The notes beneath the pieces are model-generated. The model searched no databases, was not told the origin of the DNA, and was given only the letters and a program-made list of their open reading frames with translations. Position numbers and translations under genes: made by a program. A DNA stretch of 64,000 nucleotides. Source: Kutzneria sp. CA-103260. GTDB taxonomy: Bacteria > Actinomycetota > Actinomycetes > Mycobacteriales > Pseudonocardiaceae. Positions within the stretch are counted from its first letter, which is position 1. Each line of letters starts with the position of its first letter. The DNA lies in the NCBI RefSeq assembly GCF_018263855.1, contig NZ_CP073318.1, forward strand, positions 9,672,001 to 9,736,000, in the 5' to 3' direction. Below, piece by piece: positions 51,000 through 59,747 of the stretch.

Positions 51000-51907
51000 A
51001 CCGCCGGCAGCTGCTCGGCCTGGCCGCGGGCGTGACCGCCGCGGCCGGCGCCGGCATCGTGGCCTCGCCATCGGCTTCGGCCGCGACGAGTCACCGGGAG
51101 CCGCCGCTGCTGATCGTGCACGGCTCGCACGGCAGCGGCGGCGCCTACCTCCAGCTGGTGAACGAGCTGATACAGCGTGGCCGCACCGCGATGGCGGTGG
51201 ACTTACCCGGTCACGGCGCGGAGGGCTTCTTCCCGACCTGGTTCCAGGCCCCGCAGGACCTGTCCGCGATGACTGCCGAGGTGTCGCCCATTGCCGGCAT
51301 CTCGTTGCAGGACAACGTGAACCGCGTGGTGTCGGTGCTGCGGCGGATCGGGCCGGCGATCCTCGTCGGGCACAGCCTCGGCGGCGCGACCGTCAGCGCG
51401 GTCTGCAACGCGGCCCCACAACTGGTGCGGCGCGCGGTGTATGTGTCCGGCTACTGCTGCACGGTGCTCAAGACGGTGAAGGATGCCTTCGAGAGCAAGG
51501 AAAACGCCGACAGCCTGATGCTGAAGTTCCCGCCCACCGCGGACGGCGCGGTGGTGCTGGCCAACCGGTTCAACTGGCGTACCAACGACCCGGATGTGTT
51601 GGCGCTGCTGCGTGAGGCGTACCTGGCCGACGGCACGGACGCGCAGCTGCGGGCGGCGATCGGCGGGTTGCAGCCGGACGAGCCGTACGGGGTGAGCCTG
51701 TCCGACTGCTCGCTGCAGCCGGCGACCGGCGGCCGGGTGCCGCGCACCTACGTGCGGTTCACGCAGGACCGTGCGATCCCGTTGGCGTTGCAGAACAGGA
51801 TGATCAGCGACGCCGGCCGGTTCGACGTGCACGACGTGGTGGCGTCCCACTTCGGCGTGATGACCAAGGCCGCGGAAGTGGCGGCGATCCTGGACTCGCT
51901 GCGCTAG
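50996..51907 (+). CDS. Exported alpha/beta hydrolase (Tat signal)
   Basis: A 303-residue hydrolase. The N-terminus NRRQLLGLAAG with a hydrophobic stretch ending at SASA is a twin-arginine signal. HGSHGSGGAYLQ is the oxyanion region, GHSLGGA holds the nucleophile Ser127, and SHFGVM near residue 285 the catalytic His. It is related to esterase and haloperoxidase-like hydrolases such as SalA/PchC. The substrate is not known. Convergent with a GT2 gene by 4 bp. Confidence 0.85.
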   Translation: MNRRQLLGLAAGVTAAAGAGIVASPSASAATSHREPPLLIVHGSHGSGGAYLQLVNELIQRGRTAMAVDLPGHGAEGFFPTWFQAPQDLSAMTAEVSPIAGISLQDNVNRVVSVLRRIGPAILVGHSLGGATVSAVCNAAPQLVRRAVYVSGYCCTVLKTVKDAFESKENADSLMLKFPPTADGAVVLANRFNWRTNDPDVLALLREAYLADGTDAQLRAAIGGLQPDEPYGVSLSDCSLQPATGGRVPRTYVRFTQDRAIPLALQNRMISDAGRFDVHDVVASHFGVMTKAAEVAAILDSLR

Positions 51908-52809
51908 CGACCGGCCCAGGTGCGCCACAACTCGCGCCGACGAACTCGGGCCGTGGCCGAGATCCGGGCCCGGGCGACGAGCGAGGCGGGCAGTCGCCAC
52001 GCCACATCGGCCAGCACCGCCAACCGCAGCGGCATCCGGAAGTTCGCCCCCGGCGCGGGCTTCCGGAACGGCAGCACGGCTGTGATCGCGACGAACCGGG
52101 CCAGCTGTTCGAGCACCACCAGCAGCGGCGCGCAGCGCACGAGCATCAGCAGCCGGTTGCGCTCGTTCCAGTGGTGGAACTTCGACGACCCGAGCCGGCT
52201 GCTCGCCCCGTGCCGGTGCACCACCCGCGCCGGCACGGAGATCACCCGCCAACCGCGCAGCCGCAGCCGCCACGACGTGTCGGTGTCCTCGTAGTAGCAG
52301 AAGAACCCGGCCGGCACGCCGCCGACCGACCGCAGCGCCGCCGTGCGCATCAACACCGCGCCGCCGCAGAAGCCGAACACCTCGCGCCCAGCCAACGCCG
52401 TGTCCGCGCCGTGCCCGTCGGCCGTCAACCGCACGCCGACCGACTGCACGGAGCCATCCGGCAGCTCCAACGACGACGTCACCGCCGCCACGTCACCGTG
52501 GCTGTCCAACGCGTCCTCCAGCGTGGCGATCCACGACGGGTTCGGCGCGGCGTCGTCGTTGAGCCAGGCCACGAACTCCGTGTCGACGCGTGGCAGCGCC
52601 GCCGCCAACGCGCCCGCGTAGCCGCGATTGCGCGGCAGCCGGAGCACATCGTGGCCGGCGAGCAGTTCGGCGGTGCCGTCGTCGGAGGCGTTGTCCACAA
52701 CCAGCACCCGCGACGCGCGGTCCTGCGCGGCCAGGGCGTCCAGGCACTCGCGGATGTGCGCCCGGCCGCGCCAGGTCACCACCACGACGGTCGAACGGGC
52801 TTCAGCCAC
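51904..52809 (-). CDS. Glycosyltransferase, GT2 family
   Basis: A 301-residue inverting glycosyltransferase. TVVVVTWRGRAHIRECLDAL starts it; VVDNASDDGTAELL, AWLNDDAAPN (DxD region) and CYYEDTDTSWRLRLRGW mark the rhamnosyl- and similar transferases of GT2. The last 60 residues include an amphipathic segment that may touch the membrane. GTG 52809 is 15 bp from the divergent GT4 gene, so the two share a promoter region. Confidence 0.88.
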   Translation of the reverse strand: MAEARSTVVVVTWRGRAHIRECLDALAAQDRASRVLVVDNASDDGTAELLAGHDVLRLPRNRGYAGALAAALPRVDTEFVAWLNDDAAPNPSWIATLEDALDSHGDVAAVTSSLELPDGSVQSVGVRLTADGHGADTALAGREVFGFCGGAVLMRTAALRSVGGVPAGFFCYYEDTDTSWRLRLRGWRVISVPARVVHRHGASSRLGSSKFHHWNERNRLLMLVRCAPLLVVLEQLARFVAITAVLPFRKPAPGANFRMPLRLAVLADVAWRLPASLVARARISATARVRRRELWRTWAGR

Positions 52810-52824
52810 GGCCGCAGACGGTAC

Positions 52825-53928
52825 ATGTCACCCTTGGGCGTGCCCGAACTCGTGGTGCTGACCGATCAGCTGCTCGCCCCCGTGCCCGGTGGCACCGGCC
52901 GCTACACCAGGGAACTCACCGCCGCGCTGGCCGCGACCGCACCGGCCGGCTGGACTGTCACGGGCGTCGTGGCGCGGTGTGCGGACCCGAGCCCGGCGCA
53001 GATCGACGGCGTGGAGGGACCGCGCATGCTGCCGGTGCCACGACCGGTTCTGGCCCGACTGTGGCAGCGAGGTGTGCCGCTGTGGCCCGGCGGCGACGCC
53101 GTGCACGCGCCAACGCCGCTTTCGCCGACCGTGGTCAAGCGCGGACGCACACTCGTCGCCACGGTCCATGACGCGGTGCCGTGGACGCACCCGGAGACGC
53201 TCACGCCGCACGGCGCGCAATGGCATCGCACGATGGTGTCCAGGCTCATGCGCAGGGCTGGCGGGATCGTGGTGCCGACCGAGACCGTCGCGAAGGAGCT
53301 CGCCGAGCATGTCGCCGGCTCCGCCCCGGTGCGTGTGGTCGGTCACGGTGTGCCGGCGGCGCTGACCGTGGAGCCGTCCGATGCCGACTCCGTGGCCCGG
53401 CGCCTGGAGCTGCCGCCGCGGTACGTGCTCGCGGTTGGCACGCTTGAGCCACGCAAGGGCATCGACGTGCTGATCGCTGCCATGGACCGGCCCGAAGCGC
53501 CCCACCTGCCTGTCCTGCTGGTCGGTGCGACCGGTTGGGGCCAGGTCGACGTGTCCTCCGAACGGGTGAGATCTCTGGGGTCGCTGACCGACGCCGAGCT
53601 GGCTGTCGTCCTCCATCGGGCGACCCTGCTGGCGCTCCCGAGCCGGGCCGAGGGCTTCGGTCTGCCCCTGCTGGAGGCCATGGCGGCGGGCGTGCCGGTG
53701 GTCCACTCGGATGCGCCGGCCCTGGTCGAGGTGGCCGGCGGCGCCGGTTTCAGCAGCCGCCGGGGCGACCCGAAATCGCTGGTCGCGGCATTGCGCACGG
53801 TAATCGACGACCCGGCCGCGGCCCGCGCCGCGGTGGTCCGCGGACGAGCCCGGGCCGCGGAATTCACCTGGCGCACGGCGGCCGAGTCGGTGTGGGCAGT
53901 GCACCTAGGCCTGGGCACGCACAGTTAG
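52825..53928 (+). CDS. Glycosyltransferase, GT4 family
   Basis: A 367-residue retaining glycosyltransferase. VPGGTGRYTRELTAAL opens the N-terminal domain; ATVHDAVPW is central; YVLAVGTLEPRKGIDVLIAAM and LPSRAEGFGLPLLEAMAAGVPVVHSD mark the donor site. It is closest in pattern to the mannosyl- or rhamnosyl-transferases of wall loci. ATG 52825 is used; GTG 52840 just before the conserved part is an alternative. Confidence 0.87.
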   Translation: MSPLGVPELVVLTDQLLAPVPGGTGRYTRELTAALAATAPAGWTVTGVVARCADPSPAQIDGVEGPRMLPVPRPVLARLWQRGVPLWPGGDAVHAPTPLSPTVVKRGRTLVATVHDAVPWTHPETLTPHGAQWHRTMVSRLMRRAGGIVVPTETVAKELAEHVAGSAPVRVVGHGVPAALTVEPSDADSVARRLELPPRYVLAVGTLEPRKGIDVLIAAMDRPEAPHLPVLLVGATGWGQVDVSSERVRSLGSLTDAELAVVLHRATLLALPSRAEGFGLPLLEAMAAGVPVVHSDAPALVEVAGGAGFSSRRGDPKSLVAALRTVIDDPAAARAAVVRGRARAAEFTWRTAAESVWAVHLGLGTHS

Positions 53929-53961
53929 TCCATTCGTCGGTAATGATCATCACGGTCGCCG

Positions 53962-53967
53962 TAGTCT
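53962..53967 (+). promoter_or_regulatory. Putative -10 of leaderless promoter for the GT4 gene at 53974
   Basis: TAGTCT is followed after 6 nt by GTG 53974, without any ribosome-binding sequence in between. Confidence 0.5.
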
Positions 53968-53973
53968 GCTCCG

Positions 53974-55128
53974 GTGCACCGTCTCGACCCCAGCGTGTTG
54001 ATCGACGCCACGGCCGTGCCGGCCGACCGCGGCGGCGTCGGAAGGTATGTCGACTCGCTGACGGCCGCGTTGGACGCCGACGGGACCCGGCTCAGCGTGG
54101 TCTGCCAGCCGCGTGACGCGGCCCTGTACGCGCAGTTCGCGCCGAGCGCGCGGATCGTGCCCGCCCCGGAGTCGGTCGCCGCGCGCACCGCGCGCCTGAT
54201 GTGGGAACAGGGCGCGCTGCCGCGGCTCGCGCGAGCCCTCGACGTCGACGTCGTGCACTCGCCGCACTACACGATGCCGCTGGCCGGCCCGGTCGGCTCC
54301 GTCGTCACGCTGCACGACGCCACCTTCTTCACCGACCCCGTGCTGCACTCGTCGGTCAAGGCCCGGTTCTTCCGCACGTGGACGCGGATGTCGCTGTCCC
54401 GCGCGACCGTGTGCGTGGTGCCCAGCCGCGCCACCGCCAACGAGCTCACGCGCGTGGCCAACGCCGACCGCCGCGTGCTCCAGGTCGCGCACCACGGCGT
54501 CGAAGGCGATCGCTTCCACCCGCCGTCGCCGGAGGAGGTGCAGGCCGTGCGCACGGCCCTCGACCTCCAGGACACCCCGTACGTGGCGTTCCTCGGCGCG
54601 CTGGAGCCGCGCAAGAACGTGCCCGCGCTCATCCGTGGTTTCGCCCGCGCCTGTCAGGGGCGCGCCAACCCGCCGGCACTCGTGCTCGCCGGTCAGCCCG
54701 GGTGGGACACGCAGGTGGAGAGCGCCCTGGACGCCGTGCCGCACCGCATCCGGGTCATCCGCGCCGGCTACCTGCCGTTCGAGCAGCTGTCCGGCTTCCT
54801 CGGCGGCGCCGTCGTCGTGGCCTATCCCAGCCTCGGCGAGGGTTTCGGGCTGCCCGTGCTGGAGGCCATGGCCAGCGGCGCGTGCGTGCTCACCACGCGG
54901 CGGCTCAGCCTGCCCGAGGTCGGTGGCGACACCGTGGCGTACTGCGGCGTCGGCGCCGGCGACATCGCCGCCGGGCTCACCGAGCTGCTCGACGACCCCG
55001 CGCGCCGCTCGTCGCTGGCCGCGGCCGCGCAGTTGCGGGCCAAGGAGTTCTCGTGGGCGGCGTCCGCCAGCCGGCATCGGGAGGCCTACGGGCGGGCGGC
55101 TGTCCTGGCCCACCGCGCCCGCCACTAG
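53974..55128 (+). CDS. Glycosyltransferase, GT4 family
   Basis: A 384-residue retaining glycosyltransferase. DATAVPADRGGVGRYVDSL is the acceptor-side loop; VVTLHDATFF is central; YVAFLGALEPRKNVPALI and YPSLGEGFGLPVLEAMASGACVLTT form the donor motif. It is like the upstream GT4 gene but only about a third identical. The stop (TAG 55126-55128) forms part of the wbbL -10 element. Confidence 0.88.
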   Translation: MHRLDPSVLIDATAVPADRGGVGRYVDSLTAALDADGTRLSVVCQPRDAALYAQFAPSARIVPAPESVAARTARLMWEQGALPRLARALDVDVVHSPHYTMPLAGPVGSVVTLHDATFFTDPVLHSSVKARFFRTWTRMSLSRATVCVVPSRATANELTRVANADRRVLQVAHHGVEGDRFHPPSPEEVQAVRTALDLQDTPYVAFLGALEPRKNVPALIRGFARACQGRANPPALVLAGQPGWDTQVESALDAVPHRIRVIRAGYLPFEQLSGFLGGAVVVAYPSLGEGFGLPVLEAMASGACVLTTRRLSLPEVGGDTVAYCGVGAGDIAAGLTELLDDPARRSSLAAAAQLRAKEFSWAASASRHREAYGRAAVLAHRARH

Positions 55129-55131
55129 TCT
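55126..55131 (+). promoter_or_regulatory. Putative -10 of wbbL overlapping the upstream stop codon
   Basis: TAGTCT starts with the TAG stop of the GT4 gene and precedes GTG 55140 by 8 nt. Confidence 0.45.
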
Positions 55132-55139
55132 CATCCGGC

Positions 55140-56033
55140 GTGACGCAGCCCGGACCGAAGACCTATGGCGACGAACTCGCGGTCGTGACCATCACCTACT
55201 CCCCGGGTGAGGTGCTCGACCGGTTCCTCGACACGCTGGCCAAGGCCACCACGCGCGCCGTCACCGTGATCCTCGCGGACAACGGCTCCACCGACGGCTC
55301 GCCGGAGAAGGCCGCCGCCGAGCGGGACGAGGTGCGCCTGGTGCGCACCGGCGGCAACCTCGGCTACGGCGGCGCCGCCAACCGCGGTGTCGCCGAGCTG
55401 CCCGACGACGTCGGCTGGATCGTCATCGTCAACCCGGACATCGAGTGGGGCGCCGGCTCGCTGGACCTGCTCATCGAGGCCGCGTCCCGCTGGCCGCGCG
55501 GTGGCTCGTTCGGGCCGCTCATTCGCGAGCCCGACGGCCGCGTGTACCCGTCCGCGCGGCTGCTGCCGTCGCTGGGGCGTGGGCTCGGGCACGCCGTGTT
55601 CGCGCGGCTGTGGCCCAGCAACCCGTGGAGCCGCGAGTACCGGCAGCAGGACACCTCCGTGACCGAGCGCCCGGCAGGGTGGCTGTCCGGCTCGTGCCTG
55701 CTGCTGCGCCGCGACGCCTTCGACTCCGTCGACGGCTTCGACTCCAGCTACTTCATGTACTTCGAGGACGTCGACCTCGGCGACCGGCTCGGGCGAGCCG
55801 GCTGGCTGAACGTGTACGTGCCCTCGGCCGAGGTCGTGCACCTCGGCGGGCACGCCACGGCGCGGGCCTCCGAGCGCATGCTGGCCGCGCACCACACCAG
55901 CGCGTACAAGTACATGTCCGAGCGCAACCGGGGGCCGTGGGCCGCGCCGCTGCGGCTGGCCATCAAGGCCGGGCTGGCGCTGCGGCTCAAGCTGGAGCTC
56001 AGGGCTGGTCGTTCTCCGGCAGCGCCCCACTGA
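55140..56033 (+). CDS. wbbL: GT2 rhamnosyltransferase, WbbL type
   Basis: A 297-residue GT2 enzyme of the size and pattern of actinobacterial WbbL, which adds L-rhamnose to GlcNAc-PP-decaprenol to build the arabinogalactan linker. VVTITYSPGEVLDRFLDTL, ADNGSTDGS, VIVNPDIEW (metal-binding region), WLSGSCLLLRRDAFDSVDGFDSSYFMYFEDVDLGDRLGRAGW are all typical. It follows rmlB/rmlD and lies beside manB, as in mycobacteria. Its last 35 bp overlap the convergent Gln/Pro-rich gene. Confidence 0.88.
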   Translation: MTQPGPKTYGDELAVVTITYSPGEVLDRFLDTLAKATTRAVTVILADNGSTDGSPEKAAAERDEVRLVRTGGNLGYGGAANRGVAELPDDVGWIVIVNPDIEWGAGSLDLLIEAASRWPRGGSFGPLIREPDGRVYPSARLLPSLGRGLGHAVFARLWPSNPWSREYRQQDTSVTERPAGWLSGSCLLLRRDAFDSVDGFDSSYFMYFEDVDLGDRLGRAGWLNVYVPSAEVVHLGGHATARASERMLAAHHTSAYKYMSERNRGPWAAPLRLAIKAGLALRLKLELRAGRSPAAPH

Positions 56034-56655
56034 GGCGGTCGCTCAGCGAGATGCGGCGGCCCGGGGTCTGCTGGGTCGTCGGGATGATGCCCGGCAGCTG
56101 CTTGGTCGGCTGCTCCGAGTTCTGTCCCTGCGGAGCCTGCTGCTGAGGAGCCTGCTGGGGCTGCTGCGGGGGCCGCTGGACGTGCGGCAGTGGCTGGGAC
56201 TGTTGGGCCGCTGGGATCTGCTGCGTGGGCTGCACGTGCGGGAGCGGCTGGGACTGTTGGGCCGCTGGGATCTGCTGGGTCGGCTGCACGTGCGGGAGCG
56301 GTTGCGACTGTTGCGCTGCCGGGATCTGCTGCGTGGGCTGCACGTGCGGCAGTGGCTGCGACTGTTGCCCCGCCGGCACCGGTTGGGTCGGCTGGATCTG
56401 CTGGGCCTGTGGGAGTTGCTGGGTCTGCCCCTGCTGCGGCGGCACCGGCACCTGTCCGGCCGCCACCGAGCCCGGCAGCACGACCGTGGTGTCCGGGTCC
56501 TGCTCACGCGGGTCGGCCGCGTTCACCACCACCCGGGGGATCTGCACCGTGGGCTTGGCGTCCATCGGCGACGTCGCGTTGTTCGGCGTCACCGCCCACC
56601 GATTGCGGGCGCTGGCTCGGGCGAGGGCCGCCTCGGCCCGGTCGCGGGGGTCCAT
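55999..56655 (-). CDS. Gln/Pro-rich repeat protein
   Basis: A 218-residue protein. The first 60 residues (MDPRDRAEAALARASARNRW, TPNNATSPMDA, QIPRVVV) are of a conserved actinobacterial type near this locus. The middle contains four near-identical 18-residue repeats with the core AAQQSQPLPHV, plus a Gln-rich tract. The last 30 residues (RRISLSDRLSGALPEND) are basic then acidic. No signal peptide or membrane helix is present, so it is probably cytosolic and disordered. ATG 56655 is the start immediately before the conserved part. The function is unknown. Confidence 0.75.
   Translation of the reverse strand: MDPRDRAEAALARASARNRWAVTPNNATSPMDAKPTVQIPRVVVNAADPREQDPDTTVVLPGSVAAGQVPVPPQQGQTQQLPQAQQIQPTQPVPAGQQSQPLPHVQPTQQIPAAQQSQPLPHVQPTQQIPAAQQSQPLPHVQPTQQIPAAQQSQPLPHVQRPPQQPQQAPQQQAPQGQNSEQPTKQLPGIIPTTQQTPGRRISLSDRLSGALPENDQP
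56179..56394. repeat. Four 54-bp tandem repeats inside the Gln/Pro-rich gene
   Basis: Copies begin at about 56179, 56233, 56287 and 56341, each holding ACGTGCGG at the same phase; 54 bp encodes 18 residues in frame. Differences are few, so copy number could vary between strains. Confidence 0.8.
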
Positions 56656-56771
56656 CTCCCGACATCTCCTACCTTCGGCGTGCCGGCCACCGGGTCCCAT
56701 GCCCGATCGATCCGCCACGTGCAAGAGTATTCCCTCGGTCGCGCCCGCGTCAGTGGAGGAGGAAACCCGGC

Positions 56772-57866
56772 ATGTCGTCCAGCCAAGGACCGCAGGTCAG
56801 CAGGGTCGACGCCGTCGTTCTCGTCGGCGGGAAGGGCACCAGACTGCGCCCGCTGACCCTGTCGGCACCCAAGCCCATGCTGCCCACCGCGGGGGTGCCG
56901 TTCCTCACGCACCTGCTGTCCCGGATCCGGGCCGTGGGCATCACGCACGTCGTGCTCGGCACCTCGTACAAGGCCGAGGTGTTCAGCGAGTACTTCGGCG
57001 ACGGGTCCCGGCTCGGGCTGGAGTTGGAGTACGTCGTCGAGGAGGAGCCGCTCGACACCGGCGGCGGCATCCGCAACGTCGGCGACCGGCTGCGCGAGGA
57101 CGACGTCATGGTCTTCAACGGCGACATCCTCTCCGGGGTGGACCTGGCCGGCGTGGTCGGCACCCACCGGGACAACAACGCCGACGTCACCCTGCACCTG
57201 GTCAAGGTGCCCGACCCGCGGGCCTTCGGCTGCGTGCCCACCGACGCCGAGGGCCGGGTCACCGCGTTCCTGGAGAAGACCGACAACCCGCCGACCGACC
57301 AGATCAACGCCGGCTGCTACGTCTTCCGGCGCGAGACCCTGATGACCATTCCCACCGGCCGCCGGGTGTCCGTCGAACGGGAGACCTTCCCCGGCCTGCT
57401 GGCCTCCGGCCACCGGCTCCAGGGGCACGTCGACACCTCGTACTGGCTCGACCTCGGCACCCCCGGGGCGTTCGTGCAGGGCTCCGCCGACCTCGTCCGC
57501 GGCATCGCCCCCTCCGCCGCCCTCCCCGGCGCCCCCGGCGAGGCCGTCATCATCGACGGCGCCACCGTCGACCCCTCGGCTGTGGTCCGTGGCGGCTCCA
57601 CCATCGGCGCCGGCTGCGTCGTCGAGGCCGGCGCCGTCGTCGACGGCTCGGTGCTCTTCGACGGCTCCGTCATCCGCTCCGGCGCCACCGTCTCCTCCTC
57701 CCTGGTCGGTGCCCGCGCCGTCGTCGGCACCGGCACCGTCCTGCGTGACGTCGTCATCGGTGACGACGCCGTCGTCGGCGCCCACTGCGAGCTCCTCAAC
57801 GGCGCCCGCGTCTGGCCCGGCATCCACCTCCCCGACACTTCCGTCCGCTTCTCCACGGACGCGTAA
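56772..57866 (+). CDS. manB: Mannose-1-phosphate guanylyltransferase
   Basis: A 364-residue nucleotidyltransferase. AVVLVGGKGTRLRPLTLSAPKPMLP is the activation loop; VFNGDIL holds the metal-binding Asp; EKTDNPPTDQINAGCYVFRR and SYWLDLGTPGAF complete the sugar site. The C-terminal 100 residues are a left-handed beta-helix of hexapeptide repeats. It makes GDP-mannose for wall glycans; the position next to wbbL and rmlD matches mycobacteria. A glucose-1-phosphate enzyme is less likely but possible. GGAGGAGG lies about 11 nt upstream of ATG 56772. Confidence 0.85.
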   Translation: MSSSQGPQVSRVDAVVLVGGKGTRLRPLTLSAPKPMLPTAGVPFLTHLLSRIRAVGITHVVLGTSYKAEVFSEYFGDGSRLGLELEYVVEEEPLDTGGGIRNVGDRLREDDVMVFNGDILSGVDLAGVVGTHRDNNADVTLHLVKVPDPRAFGCVPTDAEGRVTAFLEKTDNPPTDQINAGCYVFRRETLMTIPTGRRVSVERETFPGLLASGHRLQGHVDTSYWLDLGTPGAFVQGSADLVRGIAPSAALPGAPGEAVIIDGATVDPSAVVRGGSTIGAGCVVEAGAVVDGSVLFDGSVIRSGATVSSSLVGARAVVGTGTVLRDVVIGDDAVVGAHCELLNGARVWPGIHLPDTSVRFSTDA

Positions 57867-57870
57867 AGCC

Positions 57871-58857
57871 ATGGCCCCTCGGTTCGACATCACGCGGGTC
57901 CGCCTGCGCAACTACAAGAGCATCGAGTCGTGTGATGTCGAACTCGGCCCGCTCACCTTGCTCGTAGGCCCCAACGGCTCCGGCAAGAGCAACTTCCTCG
58001 ACGCCTTGCAGTTCGTCGCGGATGCCCTGAACACCAACCTGGAGAACGCCTTCCGGGAGCGCGGCGGGTTTGGCAAGGTCAGCCGGTTCGGACAGGGCGA
58101 GGTGGAGATCACCGTCGAGGCTCGGCTCGGCGATCGGCCGTACTCGTATGGGATCGTCGTCGCGCCGTCCGGCGAGGACGGGTTCGAGCTGCGCGAGGAG
58201 AGCTGGCGCACACCGGATGTCTCCGGGTGCGGCAACGCCCCGCCGGATGTCTCCGGGTGCGGCAACGCCCCGCCGGATCTCGCCGAGATGCTGGCCCGGA
58301 TCCAGGTCTTCACGCTGGTCCCATCGCGTATGGCCGCCCCGCACTGGTCGAACGATGGTGACCGGCTGTTGCCGGACGGCTCCAACATCGCTGGCGCGGT
58401 CGCCAGGATCGAGCGGACGGATCCGGAGGCCAGCCGGCGTGTCGACGACTACCTGCGACTGGTCGCCGCGGGTGTTTCCGTCGCCGGGTTCACTCCGTCG
58501 GCGATGTCCACCGGGACCTTGCACGCTGTCGGTGTGCTTGTCGCGTTGTTCGACGGAACCGCGCCAGTCGCCATCGAGAACCCGGAGAAGGGCTTGCACC
58601 CGGCCGCTGCCGGAGCGCTTATGGACGCGTTTCGTGACGGAGTCGACCGACACCAGGTTCTCCTCGCCACGCACAGCTCAGACTTGCTCGACGTGCCCGG
58701 TGTCGACAGCCGGGAGATTCTCGCGGTCCGAAGCGTGGGTGGGAAGACAGTTCTGGGTTCACCAGGCCCGGTGCACAGGGACTTCCTGCGGAAGAAGGTC
58801 CTCACCGCAGGCCAGATGTTGAGGGCTGACCAGCTCGTGCCGGAAGGTGTCGGGTGA
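57871..58857 (+). CDS. AAA ATPase, OLD/RecF-like (AAA_21)
   Basis: A 328-residue SMC-like ATPase. Walker A is VGPNGSGKSNFLDALQFVADAL; Walker B is VAIENPEKGLHP, and switch His in LLATHSSDLLD. There is no TOPRIM domain, so it is not a full OLD nuclease. Residues 115-134 are a 10-residue unit (PDVSGCGNAP) repeated exactly twice from a 30-bp DNA duplication. It starts 4 bp after manB and overlaps the glycosylase gene (GTGA). A lone ATPase of this kind may act in DNA maintenance or defence. Confidence 0.83.
   Translation: MAPRFDITRVRLRNYKSIESCDVELGPLTLLVGPNGSGKSNFLDALQFVADALNTNLENAFRERGGFGKVSRFGQGEVEITVEARLGDRPYSYGIVVAPSGEDGFELREESWRTPDVSGCGNAPPDVSGCGNAPPDLAEMLARIQVFTLVPSRMAAPHWSNDGDRLLPDGSNIAGAVARIERTDPEASRRVDDYLRLVAAGVSVAGFTPSAMSTGTLHAVGVLVALFDGTAPVAIENPEKGLHPAAAGALMDAFRDGVDRHQVLLATHSSDLLDVPGVDSREILAVRSVGGKTVLGSPGPVHRDFLRKKVLTAGQMLRADQLVPEGVG
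58213..58272. repeat. Exact 30-bp tandem duplication in the ATPase gene
   Basis: Two perfect copies, 58213-58242 and 58243-58272, followed by a partial third (CCGGAT). It inserts ten residues without shifting frame and lies in a surface loop region before a conserved helix. Confidence 0.85.
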
Positions 58858-59747
58858 CGATCGGAGTGGAAGCTCTGACCCGCCGCTGGAGGCCCGACTA
58901 CCCGCTGGACATCGGTGTGGTGGTGGGGCCTCTGCGGCGTGGGGCAGGGGATCCGGCGATGCAGACGGGGCCGGACGGGGCGTTGTGGCTGACGGGCAAT
59001 GCGGCGTCGGGGGCGGGATCGCTACGGCTGGCCCGGCAGGGCGGCGAGGTGGTGGCGCAGGCCTGGGGTGAAGGGGCCGAGGAGCTGCTGGAGGGCGTGC
59101 CGAGGCTGCTGGGGGCGGAGGACGAGCCGGAGGCGTTCCAGGCGCACCACCCGCTGATCGAGGAGACGCGGCGAAGGCTGCCGGGATTGCGGCTGGGGGC
59201 GACGGACCGGGTGTGGGACAGCCTGGTGCCGGCGATCCTGGAGCAGAAGGTGACGGGGTACGAAGCCCGGAGGTCGTGGCGGGATCTGTGTCGTAGGCAC
59301 GGAGAACCGGCCCCGGGGCCGGTGCCGCTGGGGATGAGGGTGCCGCCGACGCCGAGGGCGATCCTGTCGGTCAAGGACTGGGAGTGGCACAAGGCGGGCG
59401 TGGACGGCCAGCGGCGCAGGACGCTGCTGAACGCGGCGGCGGCCGCGCATGCGTTGACGAGCAAGGAGAAGCTGCGGCTGATCCCGGGCATCGGAGTGTG
59501 GACGACGGCGGAAGTGGCGCAGCGGGCCTGGGGCGACCCGGACGAGGTGAGCGTGGGCGACTTCCACATCCCGAGCGTGGTGGGCTGGGCGCTGGTGGGC
59601 CACGCGCTGGACGACGACGGCATGCTCGAGGTGCTTGAGCCGTACCGGCCGCAGCGCCAGCGCGCGGTCCGCTACATCGAGGCGTCTGGGTTCAGGAAGC
59701 CCCGGTTCGCGCCGCGCTATGCGGCGAGGGACTACCGGGCGATCTAG
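58854..59747 (+). CDS. AlkA-like DNA-3-methyladenine glycosylase
   Basis: A 297-residue HhH-GPD enzyme. VPAILEQKVTGYEARRSWRDL marks the first helices; LRLIPGIGVWTTAEVAQRAWGDPDEVSVGDFHIP holds the helix-hairpin-helix, then the catalytic Asp in GDFHIP. It removes alkylated purines in base-excision repair. GTG 58854 is coupled to the ATPase gene, which may imply a joint role. It ends convergent with the NUDIX gene, sharing 4 bp. Confidence 0.9.
   Translation: MTIGVEALTRRWRPDYPLDIGVVVGPLRRGAGDPAMQTGPDGALWLTGNAASGAGSLRLARQGGEVVAQAWGEGAEELLEGVPRLLGAEDEPEAFQAHHPLIEETRRRLPGLRLGATDRVWDSLVPAILEQKVTGYEARRSWRDLCRRHGEPAPGPVPLGMRVPPTPRAILSVKDWEWHKAGVDGQRRRTLLNAAAAAHALTSKEKLRLIPGIGVWTTAEVAQRAWGDPDEVSVGDFHIPSVVGWALVGHALDDDGMLEVLEPYRPQRQRAVRYIEASGFRKPRFAPRYAARDYRAI

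Noticed and set aside
46785..56800. A secondary-metabolite gene cluster
   Set aside because: Only glycosyltransferases and sugar genes are present; there is no synthase, and the gene order matches wall biosynthesis.
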